DNA from: an uncultured Clostridia bacterium
Lineage (GTDB): Bacteria; Bacillota; Clostridia; TANB77; CAG-508
Length of the DNA: 39,221 nt
Direction: 5' to 3'
NCBI GenBank assembly: GCA_948739805.1
Contig: CAPYID010000016.1
Location: forward strand, 1-39,221
Position numbers and translations under genes: made by a program
Shown: piece after piece, positions 1 to 7,993 of the stretch
How the letters are laid out: every line of letters begins with the position of its first letter
Position numbering within the stretch: the first letter of the stretch is position 1
Notes under the pieces: generated by a model
What the model was told of the DNA's origin: nothing
The model's database searches: none
The model's input: only the letters and a program-made list of their open reading frames with translations

Positions 1-2
1 TT

Positions 3-89
3 ACAGCACCAAACCCAAAAACTGAATATGATACATTTAGTTGTAAAAATCAAGAGAATGTTTATAAAAGTAGAGCAAGAAATAAATAA
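3..89 (+). CDS. C-terminal end of an unidentified protein (partial)
   Basis: Frame 3 is open from the window edge to a TAA at 87-89 and encodes about 28 residues, polar and lysine/asparagine-rich, ending KSRARNK. The start lies outside the window. I do not recognise the family; it is reported only because it is the longest open frame entering the window and the next gene starts 44 bases after its stop. Confidence 0.3.
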   Translation, partial: TAPNPKTEYDTFSCKNQENVYKSRARNK

Positions 90-99
90 TAAATGAAAA

Positions 100-118
100 T
101 TGCCACCAGTGGTGGCAA
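100..118 (+). other. Short perfect hairpin before the Fic gene
   Basis: TTGCCACC and GGTGGCAA form an 8-bp stem around an AGT loop. It is followed by AAAATTGGAGG, the ribosome site of the Fic gene, rather than a T-run, so it is not a classical terminator on this strand. It could be an operator or an RNA hairpin next to the ribosome site. Confidence 0.45.
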
Positions 119-133
119 AATTGGAGGTCAAAT

Positions 134-1130
134 ATGGAAATAAATTATCCACCATATAAAATTACTGATAAAATGTTAAATTATGTATCAGATATAATGA
201 AAAAAATTGGAGAAGCAAACTATTTTGAGAGTTTAAATAGATACCCAGAATTAAGAAGAAAATCAAGAATTAGATCTATACATTCTTCACTTGCGATTGA
301 AAATAATCAACTTTCTCTATTTCAAGTAGAAGATGTTATAAATGGAAAACCTGTAATTCGGAGAACAAAAAGACATTCAAGAAGTTAAAAATGCTTATGA
401 AGCTTATGAGCAAATTGATAAGATAAATCCTTATTCTGTTGATGACTTAAAGAAAATACACGGAATATTAACTTTTTTAGTTGAAAAAGATGCAGGAAAA
501 TTTAGAAATCATGGCGAGGCTGTTTATGATGGAGATGTTGAAATATTTATGGCTCCACCACACAGATTAGTACCAAGTTTAATGGATAATTTATTTAATT
601 GGATGAATGAAGTTAAAGACACAATAAATCCACTTATTTTATCTTCTATATTTCATTATGAATTTGTGTTTATACACCCATTTCACGATGGAAATGGGAG
701 AACTGCAAGAATATGGCAAACTGCAATTTTATCTAACTGGGAAAAAGCATTTACTTATTTACCAATTGAAAGTATGATAAAGAAAAATCAAGAAGAATAT
801 TATACAGTTATTCAAAATTGCAATAATGCTGGAGAATCTACTGAATTTATAGAATTTATGCTAAAAATGATTGATAATACAATAGATGAAATGAATAATT
901 CAAAAGAAATGAAAGAAAAATCTATATTACTACTTTCTGAAAACGAAATAAAAGTATTAGAATGTATAAAGAGAAATGTTATAATTGGTGCAAAAGATAT
1001 TATTGAACAAACAGAATTATCTGATAGTACAGTTAGAAGAATTTTAAGAAAGTTTTTACAAGACAAAAAGATTGAAACTACTGATGACAACGAAAAATCG
1101 CCTAACAAAAAATATAAATTGACAGAGTGA
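134..1130 (+). CDS. Fic-family AMP-transferase, split by a +1 shift at a CGG codon
   Basis: Fic-domain protein of about 331 residues when one base (C359) is skipped. Fic enzymes transfer AMP or related groups from nucleotides to target proteins. An N-terminal SSLAIENN fits the (S/T)xxxE(G/N) inhibitory helix of self-inhibited Fic proteins. The active-site motif HPFHDGNGRTAR lies at about 675-710, and a winged-helix-like C-terminal region (TVRRILRKFL) follows. The start has GGAGG eight bases upstream. The reading frame breaks at codon 359-361 (CGG): upstream reads VINGKPVI, and skipping C gives GEQKDIQEVKNAYEAY, the usual family sequence. No other lesion is seen over about 330 codons, so the gene looks maintained. 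Either it is a recent pseudogene or CGG promotes +1 frameshifting, as at two other loci here. Confidence 0.85.
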
Positions 1131-1152
1131 TGACAGAGATATGACAGAGTTG
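1120..1152 (+). repeat. Three tandem 11-bp repeats at the Fic stop codon
   Basis: TGACAGAGTGA, TGACAGAGATA and TGACAGAGTTG follow one another without gap; the first contains the Fic stop codon. Shared core TGACAGAG. Likely slippage-prone; no function is evident. Confidence 0.6.
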
Positions 1153-1212
1153 TAAGAAAGCAAAATATGTACCACAAGATTATGCAATAATTGAAATAAA
1201 TGGAGAAAAAAT

Positions 1213-1749
1213 ATGATATTTAGCATTTTAGCTTTTATAGCTTTAATTTTAAGTATATGTATAAAAGATAGAAAAAAATCATTAGGAATACAATCACTTA
1301 ACTGTTTATTTGAAACGATATATGGATTTATAATAAATGCATTTACTGGAGCGGTTTTAAGCATAATTAATTTTATAAGAACTTTTATATTTATACAAAG
1401 TGAGAAAATAAATAAAAAAATATATTTATTAATACTTATAATATTTGAAAGTATTATTGTTGTAAATTGTATATATACATGGAATGGACTAATTTCTATA
1501 TTACCAACAATAGGTTCAATAATTAGAACATATTGCTTGTGGCAAACAAATATGAAATTAGTAAGAATATCTGGAGTTACAACAGGAATTTTATACGGAC
1601 TATACTATTCATATTATCATAGTTGGTTTATAGTTATGGGAGATATAATATTGCTATTAACAAGTATAATAAATATCTATAAGAACGATATAAAAAATAG
1701 AAAAGAGGAAAAAAATGAAAATATTAGTAACAAGGCATGGTCAAACTGA
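1213..1749 (+). CDS. YgjV-like inner membrane protein
   Basis: A 178-residue, very hydrophobic protein with about five to six membrane segments and a short charged tail. Layout and motifs (KDRKKSLGIQSLNCLFETIYG near residues 18-40, TGAVLSIINFIRTF, then ISGVTTGILYGLYY) resemble the YgjV family of bacterial membrane proteins, whose biochemical role is not established. The ATG is preceded by GGAG. The 3' end overlaps the next gene by 35 bases, so the two are probably co-translated. Family call is by eye and moderately sure. Confidence 0.6.
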   Translation: MIFSILAFIALILSICIKDRKKSLGIQSLNCLFETIYGFIINAFTGAVLSIINFIRTFIFIQSEKINKKIYLLILIIFESIIVVNCIYTWNGLISILPTIGSIIRTYCLWQTNMKLVRISGVTTGILYGLYYSYYHSWFIVMGDIILLLTSIINIYKNDIKNRKEEKNENISNKAWSN

Positions 1750-3460
1750 CTGGAATGTAGAAAAAAGGATTCAAGGCAGAACAGATATAGAACTAAATAA
1801 TAAAGGAATAGAACAAGCATATCAGACAAAGGAAAATTTAAAAAATGAAAAAATAGATTTAATTATATGCTCTCCATTAAAAAGAGAAAAGCAAACAGCA
1901 GATATAATAAATAAAGATAGAAATATTCCAATCATTTATGATGAACGATTATTAGAAATTTGTTATGGAGAAAATGAAGGAAGATTACATGATGATTTTG
2001 ATTATGATGGATTTTGGAGCATAGTTAATACCCACGAATATAAAGATGCAGAAAATGTAAATAAATTTATACAAAGAGCACATAATTTTCTAAATGATTT
2101 AAAAAATCGTAAAGAAGAAAATATATTAATTGTCACACATAATGGTGTATGTAGAGCAATTAATACATATTTTAATGGTATTCCAAATGATAATAACATT
2201 ATTGATTTAGGAATAAAAAATTGTGAAGTTGTTAAATATAATTTTGATAAAGCTAATGATTTTATTATATATGCACATAGAGGGGCATCAGCTTATGCTC
2301 CAGAAAATACAAAAGTAGCATTTGAAAAAGCAATAGAATTAAAAGCAAACGGAATAGAATTAGACCTTCAAAAAACAAAGGATGGGAAAATAGTTATATT
2401 TCATGATGATTATATAGATAAAAAATCAAATGGCATAGGAAAAATTGAAGAACATACTTATCAAGAATTATTAGAATTAGATTTTGGTATTTGGTTTGAT
2501 GACAAATATAAAAATGAAAAAATAGTATTATTTGAAGATTTTGCAAGAGATTATTTAGATAAAGATTTAACATTTGCGATAGAACTAAAAGTTTTAGGAA
2601 TAGAGAAAGAAACATTAGAAATTCTAAATAAATATAAAGTGCATAATAATATTTATATAACCTCATTTTTATATGAAGCACTAGCAAATGTTAGAAAGAT
2701 AGATCCGAATATAAAATTGTCATGGCTTATTGAAGATAGAATAAGTAAAGAGAATATAGAAAAATTATTAAGAATAAATGGAACTCAAATTTGTCCTAGA
2801 GCAAGTTTGGTATCTAAAGAAGATATAGAAATTGCTAATAATAATGGGTTAGGCGTTAGATTATGGGGAATTGATAACGAAGAAATTATGAAAAAAGTAT
2901 ATAAATTAAACATTGAAGGAATGACTGTAAATTTTCCAGATAAACTAATTAAATTATTAGATAAAGAAATAGAGCCATTTAAGGATGCGGTGATTTATGA
3001 AACAGAAAACTTTGTTGTAGCTGTTCCAAAAGTACCACATATACCTAGAACAGATGGAGGACATTTATGGATAAGGTCCAAAGAAAAATACTTTAGTAGT
3101 AGAATTGAACTTGAACCTAAATTGGCTATTGAAGTAATGAGATTAACAATGCTAATAGGTGAAGCAATGGAAAAAGCAATGAAAAATAGAGATATAAATG
3201 TTGAAAGAATAAATTATCAAGAAAATGGAAACTGGGCATACCAAAAAGGAATGAATCCAGAATTTCATATTCATTTATATGGTAGAACAAAAGATTCAAC
3301 AACCCAAACTTGGGGCGAAGCATTAGTTTTTCCTAATAAATCCACAGGTTTTTATGATAATTTTGAAAAATTTAATAATGAAGATATAGAAGAAATAAAA
3401 AGACAAATAACTATATTAGAACAAGATGGTAAATTTATTAAAGAAAATTGGAGCTTATAG
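1715..3460 (+). CDS. Three-domain fusion: histidine phosphatase + GDPD + HIT-like
   Basis: One 581-residue ORF with three enzyme-like domains. Residues 1-175 are a phosphoglycerate-mutase-type histidine phosphatase: RHGQTDWN holds the catalytic His, CSPLKREKQT and VTHNGVCRA complete the pocket. Residues 185-425 are a glycerophosphodiester phosphodiesterase (GDPD) with HRGASAYAPENT, IELDLQKTKDG and FHDDY, the metal-binding and catalytic set. Residues 430-581 are HIT-like: DGGHLWIRSK, INYQENGNWAY and the HIH in PEFHIHLYGR. No signal peptide is seen, so the protein is cytoplasmic. The start has AGAGG upstream and overlaps the YgjV-like gene. Known families suggest hydrolysis of phosphomonoesters, phosphodiesters and nucleotide adducts; the combined pathway is unknown. 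All three motif sets look intact. Confidence 0.85.
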   Translation: MKILVTRHGQTDWNVEKRIQGRTDIELNNKGIEQAYQTKENLKNEKIDLIICSPLKREKQTADIINKDRNIPIIYDERLLEICYGENEGRLHDDFDYDGFWSIVNTHEYKDAENVNKFIQRAHNFLNDLKNRKEENILIVTHNGVCRAINTYFNGIPNDNNIIDLGIKNCEVVKYNFDKANDFIIYAHRGASAYAPENTKVAFEKAIELKANGIELDLQKTKDGKIVIFHDDYIDKKSNGIGKIEEHTYQELLELDFGIWFDDKYKNEKIVLFEDFARDYLDKDLTFAIELKVLGIEKETLEILNKYKVHNNIYITSFLYEALANVRKIDPNIKLSWLIEDRISKENIEKLLRINGTQICPRASLVSKEDIEIANNNGLGVRLWGIDNEEIMKKVYKLNIEGMTVNFPDKLIKLLDKEIEPFKDAVIYETENFVVAVPKVPHIPRTDGGHLWIRSKEKYFSSRIELEPKLAIEVMRLTMLIGEAMEKAMKNRDINVERINYQENGNWAYQKGMNPEFHIHLYGRTKDSTTQTWGEALVFPNKSTGFYDNFEKFNNEDIEEIKRQITILEQDGKFIKENWSL

Positions 3461-3485
3461 TTTAATACTTAAGCTCCGATTTTGC
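3450..3485 (+). terminator. Rho-independent terminator of the fusion gene
   Basis: GGAGCTT (3450-3456) pairs with AAGCTCC (3471-3477), followed by GATTTTG. The left arm overlaps the last codons of the upstream gene. Confidence 0.6.
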
Positions 3486-3502
3486 ATTAGACTAAAATCT
3501 TG

Positions 3503-4720
3503 TTATTTATCTAACTCATATTCATTTTCCATATTTTTTTCGTGTTTAATTTGTTTTTCGGCATCAATAAAAGTATGAGTTTCTTTTTCAAAATTTCTAA
3601 TAACTTCATCTTCAGAAGGTAAATCAAATTTTTTACATATCCATTTTATAAATTTTTTAGTAGTTTCTTTAAATTTGTCAATTACCTTTTTCAAATGGTT
3701 ATTTTCTTTTTCTAGCTTATGAATTTTATTTTTATATTGCCATTCTAAATTAAATGACTTATCTTCAAATTCATATTCAAGTGTTTTCTTCCTTTCTTTA
3801 TATTCATATTCTAAATTTTTAACTGTATTATGAAGTGTTTGATTATCGGCAATTATTGAAAATCTTTCTTTTTGATATTTTTGAGTTTCATCAATAACTT
3901 TAGACTGTTTTGTTAATTCCTTATGCAATGACAAATTATCTCTATATAATTCTTTAATCAAATCATCTTTAGGCTTTATAATTTTTTCTAATATCTTTTC
4001 ATCTCTCTTTATTGAAAACTTGCTAATGTCATTTATATCTGGAACTTCTGGTAACTCAAGCTTCATTTCATTTAAAAGTTTTTTAGTATTTTCATAATTT
4101 GTAATTTTCTTATATTCTTCAATAGTGTAATGTTTTCTTCCAGTATCTTCGATAAACATACCTCTTTCTAAATCAAAACCTTTTGACTTAACATGATTGA
4201 AATAGGCATCTTGTAACTTTCTGTAACTATCTCTACCTTTCCAAAAATCTCTAGCACAAATCTTATCAATTTTATTGCCTTCTTTGTCTTTTGTATGAAC
4301 AACAGGTACAAACATTAAGTGTATGTGTGGTGCTCCTTCATCAAGATGTACTACTGCTGATATTATATTCTTTTCTCCTAGATTTTTGTAATTACAGATA
4401 AATTTATAACATTCATCAAAATATCTTTTAGTTTCTTTTTCTCCAATTTTATCAAAGAATGCTTGGTCAGAAGTAAATATCATTTGGCACATTATAATAC
4501 TATTACTACGAAGATGACCTTTCAAATTATTCTCTTTTATATATTTATCAAATTCTTTTGTATATGTGAACTCATTTTTCTTAATATAATAATTCAAATG
4601 TGTTCTAGTAGGATCAATATCCTTATTAGAATGATTTTTTGCTTTTCTATCATTGTGAGTACCTTTTCCGTTTATTTCTGCTCGTGTTAATTTTTCATTT
4701 CTTACGATAGCGTAGCTCAT
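3503..4720 (-). CDS. MobV-family relaxase (Pre/Mob, TnpZ-like)
   Basis: A 405-residue plasmid-mobilization relaxase. It nicks one strand at oriT to start conjugative transfer when a helper element supplies the machinery. The N-terminus MSYAIVRNEKLT is typical of MobV/Pre. The metal-binding motif is HLDEGAPHIHLMFVPV at about residues 126-141. The C-terminal 170 residues are coiled-coil (lysine, glutamate and leucine rich). A GGAG site precedes the ATG, and a MobV-type oriT lies 25-65 bases upstream, as in pMV158 and in Tn4451/Tn4453, where the Mob gene is tnpZ. With TnpV nearby this marks a remnant of a Tn4451-like mobilizable transposon; the large serine recombinase (tnpX) is not present in this window. 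Confidence 0.93.
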   Translation of the reverse strand: MSYAIVRNEKLTRAEINGKGTHNDRKAKNHSNKDIDPTRTHLNYYIKKNEFTYTKEFDKYIKENNLKGHLRSNSIIMCQMIFTSDQAFFDKIGEKETKRYFDECYKFICNYKNLGEKNIISAVVHLDEGAPHIHLMFVPVVHTKDKEGNKIDKICARDFWKGRDSYRKLQDAYFNHVKSKGFDLERGMFIEDTGRKHYTIEEYKKITNYENTKKLLNEMKLELPEVPDINDISKFSIKRDEKILEKIIKPKDDLIKELYRDNLSLHKELTKQSKVIDETQKYQKERFSIIADNQTLHNTVKNLEYEYKERKKTLEYEFEDKSFNLEWQYKNKIHKLEKENNHLKKVIDKFKETTKKFIKWICKKFDLPSEDEVIRNFEKETHTFIDAEKQIKHEKNMENEYELDK

Positions 4721-4744
4721 AACTCCAACGCTCCTTTCTCAAAA

Positions 4745-4790
4745 TAAGTTTACTTGTCTAACACACTAGACAAACAAAGTTTATCTGTGT
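4745..4790 (-). other. oriT / RSA-like site of the MobV relaxase
   Basis: Read on the minus strand, an inverted repeat TTGTCTA / TAGACAA (4754-4760 and 4767-4773) surrounds GTGTGT, giving the core TAGTGTGTTA. From memory this core matches the pMV158 oriT, which MobM nicks inside it. Position just upstream of the relaxase is as expected. Confidence 0.75.
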
Positions 4791-4793
4791 GGC

Positions 4794-4967
4794 AGGGTTT
4801 AATAACCCTACAACCCAAAATCAAAAATTGCTATTCGCATTTTTGATTTTTTCCTAACAAATGAAATTGTCATTTGTTAGGTTTTCAATAAATTGCATAT
4901 CTGCATTTATTGAAAAAGAGTAAGAAAAATAAATTTTCCTTACTCTATGAAACCTTGCTCGGTTTCA
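4794..4967. repeat. Six back-to-back perfect or near-perfect hairpins
   Basis: Six inverted repeats abut with only 0-8 bases between them. Arms: 4794-4799/4804-4809 (6 bp); 4817-4828/4839-4850 (12 bp); 4853-4864/4870-4881 (12 bp); 4882-4893/4905-4916 (12 bp); 4917-4924/4939-4946 (8 bp, then one mismatch and AAAA/TTTT); 4948-4954/4961-4967 (7 bp). The arms differ in sequence but three are exactly 12 bp. Two loops start TGC and end GC. No coding frame. It lies between oriT and TnpV; possible roles are a single-strand origin, transfer leading region or structured RNA. Confidence 0.85.
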
Positions 4968-5026
4968 AGCTTCCACGCTCTATGGCAAATCTATATAGAA
5001 ACCAGAGGGAATGAGCTAAAGTGAAT

Positions 5027-5071
5027 TAGGTGTAATAATCCCTTATACAAATAAGAGAATTATTACACCTA
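5027..5071. repeat. Seventh hairpin of the array, 13-bp arms
   Basis: TAGGTGTAATAAT (5027-5039) pairs perfectly with 5059-5071; an inner CTTAT/ATAAG stem (5042-5046/5051-5055) closes an ACAA loop. It is again a 12-13 bp stem, as in the block just upstream. Confidence 0.8.
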
Positions 5072-5118
5072 TATCAGAAACCATCGGTCATTCGCCTTGT
5101 TTCATAGGTAGTCTAGTA

Positions 5119-5158
5119 AGTAGCTTTGCTACTATAATTGCTGATATATCAAATATCA
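5119..5158. repeat. Two further small hairpins
   Basis: AGTAGC-TTT-GCTACT (5119-5133) and TGATAT-ATCAA-ATATCA (5142-5158). They extend the hairpin-dense stretch. From 5159 to 5367 I see no gene and only weak inverted repeats. Confidence 0.6.
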
Positions 5159-5367
5159 TTGTTCATACTTGCCCAAACTTTTTACAATTACAAATCCATT
5201 TCAAGTTTTGCCACCGAATACTCTTTTATTATTGTGAGTCTGTGTTCTAAAATCTCACTCTCGCATTTTGTATAATTAGACTGCTTATACAAATACGAAT
5301 GAACTTTATAGCATCGGCTCATCACACCAAACACTTTTTAAGAGGTGTTGCATTTCTCTTTTGAACA

Positions 5368-5407
5368 TAAAAAAACTACTCATAGCTATAAAACTACAAG
5401 TAGTTAA
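5368..5407 (-). terminator. Rho-independent terminator of tnpV
   Basis: On the minus strand AACTACT (5399-5405 side) pairs with AGTAGTT (5374-5380 side) and is followed by a run of T. It lies about 70 bases past the tnpV stop. Confidence 0.65.
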
Positions 5408-5476
5408 TTTGTTCCTATTCAATTAAGCCCCAAAATCAATTTTAAGGCACTTATATTTAAAAGTAGAGTAACTTTA

Positions 5477-5869
5477 TCATACATAAATTAGTTCTTTTAA
5501 AATAATTTCTTCGGCTTGATTTTTTATTGCATTCATCGTTCCAATCCAATAAAGCATATCAGTATTTTTCATATTTTCTGTTAAATTACTTTTAGTCTTT
5601 AATTGCTCTACTAATTCATTTACTCTTGCTTGTGCGATTTCTTGCATTTCTTTTAAATGATTATTGAGTTCTTTATTCATAAATAGTATTATATAATCAG
5701 CTTTTTTGTATTTTTTCAAATAATCAAGCCTTAATAATCCATATTTGTTAAGTGTGATTTTTTTTTCTTGTTCTAAAGTTAAGTTGGGAAGATAATAATC
5801 CCCAACTAATGTATAACTTATTCCAGTTTTTTCATCTGTAAATTCTTTTTTTACTTCTTCATTTTTCAT
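5477..5869 (-). CDS. tnpV: TnpV-family transposon protein
   Basis: A 130-residue soluble protein matching the TnpV family of Tn4451/Tn4453-type elements: N-terminal FTDEKTGISYTLVGDYYLPNL, then YGLLRLDYLKKYKKADY and a helical C-terminus with HLKEMQEIAQARVNEL. The molecular role of TnpV is not known; it is a reliable marker of these clostridial mobilizable transposons. AAGGAG precedes the ATG. Together with the MobV relaxase it shows that the stretch 3.5-5.9 kb came from such an element. Confidence 0.85.
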   Translation of the reverse strand: MKNEEVKKEFTDEKTGISYTLVGDYYLPNLTLEQEKKITLNKYGLLRLDYLKKYKKADYIILFMNKELNNHLKEMQEIAQARVNELVEQLKTKSNLTENMKNTDMLYWIGTMNAIKNQAEEIILKELIYV

Positions 5870-5949
5870 AATCTTAATTCTCCTTAAAAAATTTTTTAAT
5901 TATAGGCGAAACTATACTAAATATCAATATTTTCTTATTTTTGTCATAA

Positions 5950-6213
5950 GAAGATGTAGACGACAGAGAATCCGTAAAAGACTATTTCGGAAGCTGGATT
6001 TGTGAAGGAATGTATGTCAATGAAGTTTCGTGTATTCCTAATTCACAACAACGGCAGGGATGGGTTACAGAAGTAATTGATGAAAATGATGGTTTAGGAA
6101 AAATCAAAGTGCAAGTCGTATGGAAAGCGGGAGAATTTTTAGATGAACAATCTTCCTATGTAACAGAATTTGAGCAAGGAAATAACTGGTGTAAAGCATT
6201 AGTTGATGGCTAA
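5950..6213 (+). pseudogene. Fragment of an unknown protein
   Basis: An open frame of 87 codons with no convincing start at its beginning (it opens right after a TAA at 5947-5949); an internal ATG lies at 6010. The sequence is acidic and strand-rich, with GWVTEVIDENDGLGKIKVQV resembling a small beta-barrel segment, but I do not recognise the family. It holds the only CGG codon (6052 region) that the flanking frame simply reads through. Probably the tail of a gene cut by the neighbouring mobile elements. Confidence 0.4.
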
Positions 6214-6239
6214 TACTAATTGTTGTAATTGCTAAAATC

Positions 6240-6307
6240 AAAAAAACTCTTTAAAATAGATATTATGTAGATTAAATCTGCAAATATTTATGGAGAGGAG
6301 TTTTTTT
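6240..6307 (+). repeat. Inverted repeat at the left end of IS91-like copy 1
   Basis: AAAAAAACTC (6240-6249) pairs with GAGTTTTTTT (6298-6307), bracketing about 48 bases. The right arm contains the GAGGAG ribosome site of the following ORF, so it may also hide that site in the mRNA. Confidence 0.55.
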
Positions 6308-6308
6308 G

Positions 6309-6575
6309 ATGTGTAATGAAGAAATAATAAAACACATGGAAGAGGATATGACATTTAGAGGTTTATCAAAAAGAACACAGAAATCATATCATGGATTAAG
6401 AAATAATTTTGCAACAGATTTAATAGAAAATGGATTAGACATATTGCACTTAAAGAACTTAGTTGGGCATTCAGGGATAAGGTCTACAATGGAATATTTA
6501 CATCTTGTAAATGTAGAGAAAGACATTGTAAATCCACTTGATAGATTATATAGGTCAGGTGATGAAAATGCCTGA
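6309..6575 (+). pseudogene. Internally deleted tyrosine recombinase of IS91-like copy 1
   Basis: Eighty-eight residues that join the extreme N-terminus of a XerD-like recombinase (EEDMTFRGLSKRTQKSY) in frame to its C-terminal end (HGLRNNFATDLIENG ... LVGHSGIRSTMEYLHL). About 190 middle residues, including the first catalytic Arg, are missing. The HxxR box survives and the tyrosine may be that of MEYLHL. GAGGAG lies eight bases before the ATG. The frame overlaps the transposase start. It is presumably inactive as a recombinase but could still bind DNA ends. Confidence 0.7.
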
Positions 6576-7683
6576 ATTACAAGATATATTAGAACAATAC
6601 GGCAAACAGTATAAAGAAACACACAATTTGCCAATCTATGCAAAGAAAACATTAAATGCAATAGAAAAATGCAGAACAGCAGAATTAGGAGCACATGAAG
6701 ATATATGTGACAACTGTGGACATAAGAAAATCAGTTACAACTCTTGTAGAAATAGACACTGCCATAAATGTCAGACTTCAGCAAAAGAAAAATGGATATA
6801 TAATCAAAAGTTTAATGTATTGAATGTGCAATATTTTCATATAGTATTTACAATACCAGACATATTAAATAAAGTAGTATATTATAATCAAACGAAAATG
6901 TATAATGTAAAGTTTAAAGCAGTATCAGAAACATTAGAAGAACTTGCAAATGATAAAAAATATTAGGAGCACAAATAGGAGTTTCTAGCATTCTACATAC
7001 ATGGGGGACAAAACTTAAAAGACCATCCACATATACATTGTATAGTACCAGCTGGAGGGCTTGATATTTTAGAAAAATGGAGAAATAGTAAAAAGAAAAT
7101 CTTCATACAAGTAAAAGTATTATCAAAAGTATTTAGCGGGAAATTGATATACTATATGAAACAAGAAAAACTAGATTTCTACAAAGAAATTGAAGAATTA
7201 AAAGTACCACAAGAATTTGATCAATTCATATCTTCACTTTATGCTAAAGATTGGGTTGTATATTGTAAACCACCATTTAAAAATGCAAATAATGTAATAG
7301 AATATTTAGGAAGATATACTCATAGAGTAGCAATTGCAAATAGTAGAATATTAAATATATACAATGGTAAAGTAACTTTTAAATGGCGAGATTATAGAGA
7401 TAATAACAAAATAAAAACAATGGTATTAGATGCAGATGAATTTATTAGAAGATTCATATTACATATACTACCACCTAGATTTATGAAGATACGACATTTT
7501 GGATTATTGGGAAATAGAAATAAAACAGAAGAATTAACACTTTGTAAATCTCTCACAAATACAAAAGTGTTAACTAAAGAAAATATTTCCCCTCTCGAAA
7601 TACTAAAGAAAGCTTCTGGAAAAGGCTTTAATTTATGTCCCGTTTGCGGAATTGGACATTTAATAAGACCTAGTCCAGCATAA
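6562..7683 (+). pseudogene. IS91-family Y2 transposase, copy 1 (two compensating frame breaks)
   Basis: Rolling-circle HUH transposase. The N-terminal zinc-binding part has CDNCGHKK and CRNRHCHKCQ (about residues 45-72). Near 6963 one T is missing (TATTAG instead of TATTTA), ending the frame after NDKKY. About 40 bases later an extra G in the GGGGG run near 7000-7004 restores the original frame. Between them the +1 frame reads LGAQIGVSSILHTWG. Downstream the HUH motif DHPHIHCIVPAGGL and the two-tyrosine motif EYLGRYTHR are intact, then a C-terminal zinc-ribbon-like CPVCGIGH. Start at 6562 or 6568. As it stands the element cannot make a full transposase without recoding. Confidence 0.85.
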
Positions 7684-7877
7684 TAATTTACAATTTCATA
7701 CGCTCTCAAAATTGCCTCTTTATTGGGGAGGGGGTTCTATGTCTATTTTACTAAAATTTTATAGAAATTTCAACTTAAAAATTGATATATTCAGTAAAGT
7801 GTAGTAAAATAAAGAAAAAAGAATAAGAGATAGAGTTTAAAAACTCCATAGAAAGTCCGCAGTTTGTGCAATTAAAC

Positions 7878-7943
7878 TAAACGATGTAAGTTTTATCTGC
7901 CAAGAGCTTCTAGTAGAGCTTTTTCTGAAACTTACATCGTTTA
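7878..7943. repeat. Perfect 16-bp inverted repeat with structured loop
   Basis: TAAACGATGTAAGTTT (7878-7893) is perfectly complementary to 7928-7943; the 34-base loop carries a smaller AGCTTCTA/TAGAGCT stem. The rest of 7684-7993 has no gene. The T content after the right arm is modest (TTAATTTCTT), so it may be a terminator, a small structured RNA or a mini-element end. Confidence 0.65.
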
Positions 7944-7993
7944 ATTTCTTATTCAGTTGTCGCTATGATTAAATGTTTGAATGAAAGGTTAAA

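Larger units (their letters stand above)
6240..7733 (+). mobile_element. IS91-family element, decayed
   Basis: The unit contains a small tyrosine-recombinase ORF overlapping a Y2 HUH transposase, the layout known for IS91-type elements with an accessory recombinase ORF. The left end is taken at the inverted repeat 6240-6307. At the right end a CCTC/GGAG hairpin and a G-run are followed directly by GTTC (7734-7737), one of the tetranucleotides IS91 is known to use as target. Ends are inferred, not proven. Confidence 0.6.

Noticed and set aside
812..1177. Minus-strand ORF opposite the Fic gene
   Set aside because: Low-complexity antisense shadow without a ribosome site; the plus strand carries clear Fic motifs. 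The same holds for the other long antisense frames over ispG, thrS and ligA.
1145..1216. Orphan frame ending KYVPQDYAIIEINGEKI that overlaps the YgjV-like start
   Set aside because: Only 23 sense codons with no start codon after a TGA; may be a gene remnant but not supportable as a gene.
4794..4967. CRISPR array or integron attC cassette array
   Set aside because: The units do not share sequence, there are no spacers, and no GTTRRRY/RYYYAAC core pairs or integrase are present.
3503..5869. A complete, active Tn4451-like transposon
   Set aside because: Only the relaxase, oriT and TnpV are present; no large serine recombinase, resistance gene or clear ends are visible.
6046..6060. A fourth CGG frameshift in the fragment at 5950-6213
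   Set aside because: Skipping a base there meets a stop within a few codons, while the same frame is sensible on both sides, so it is read through as an ordinary codon, probably in foreign DNA.
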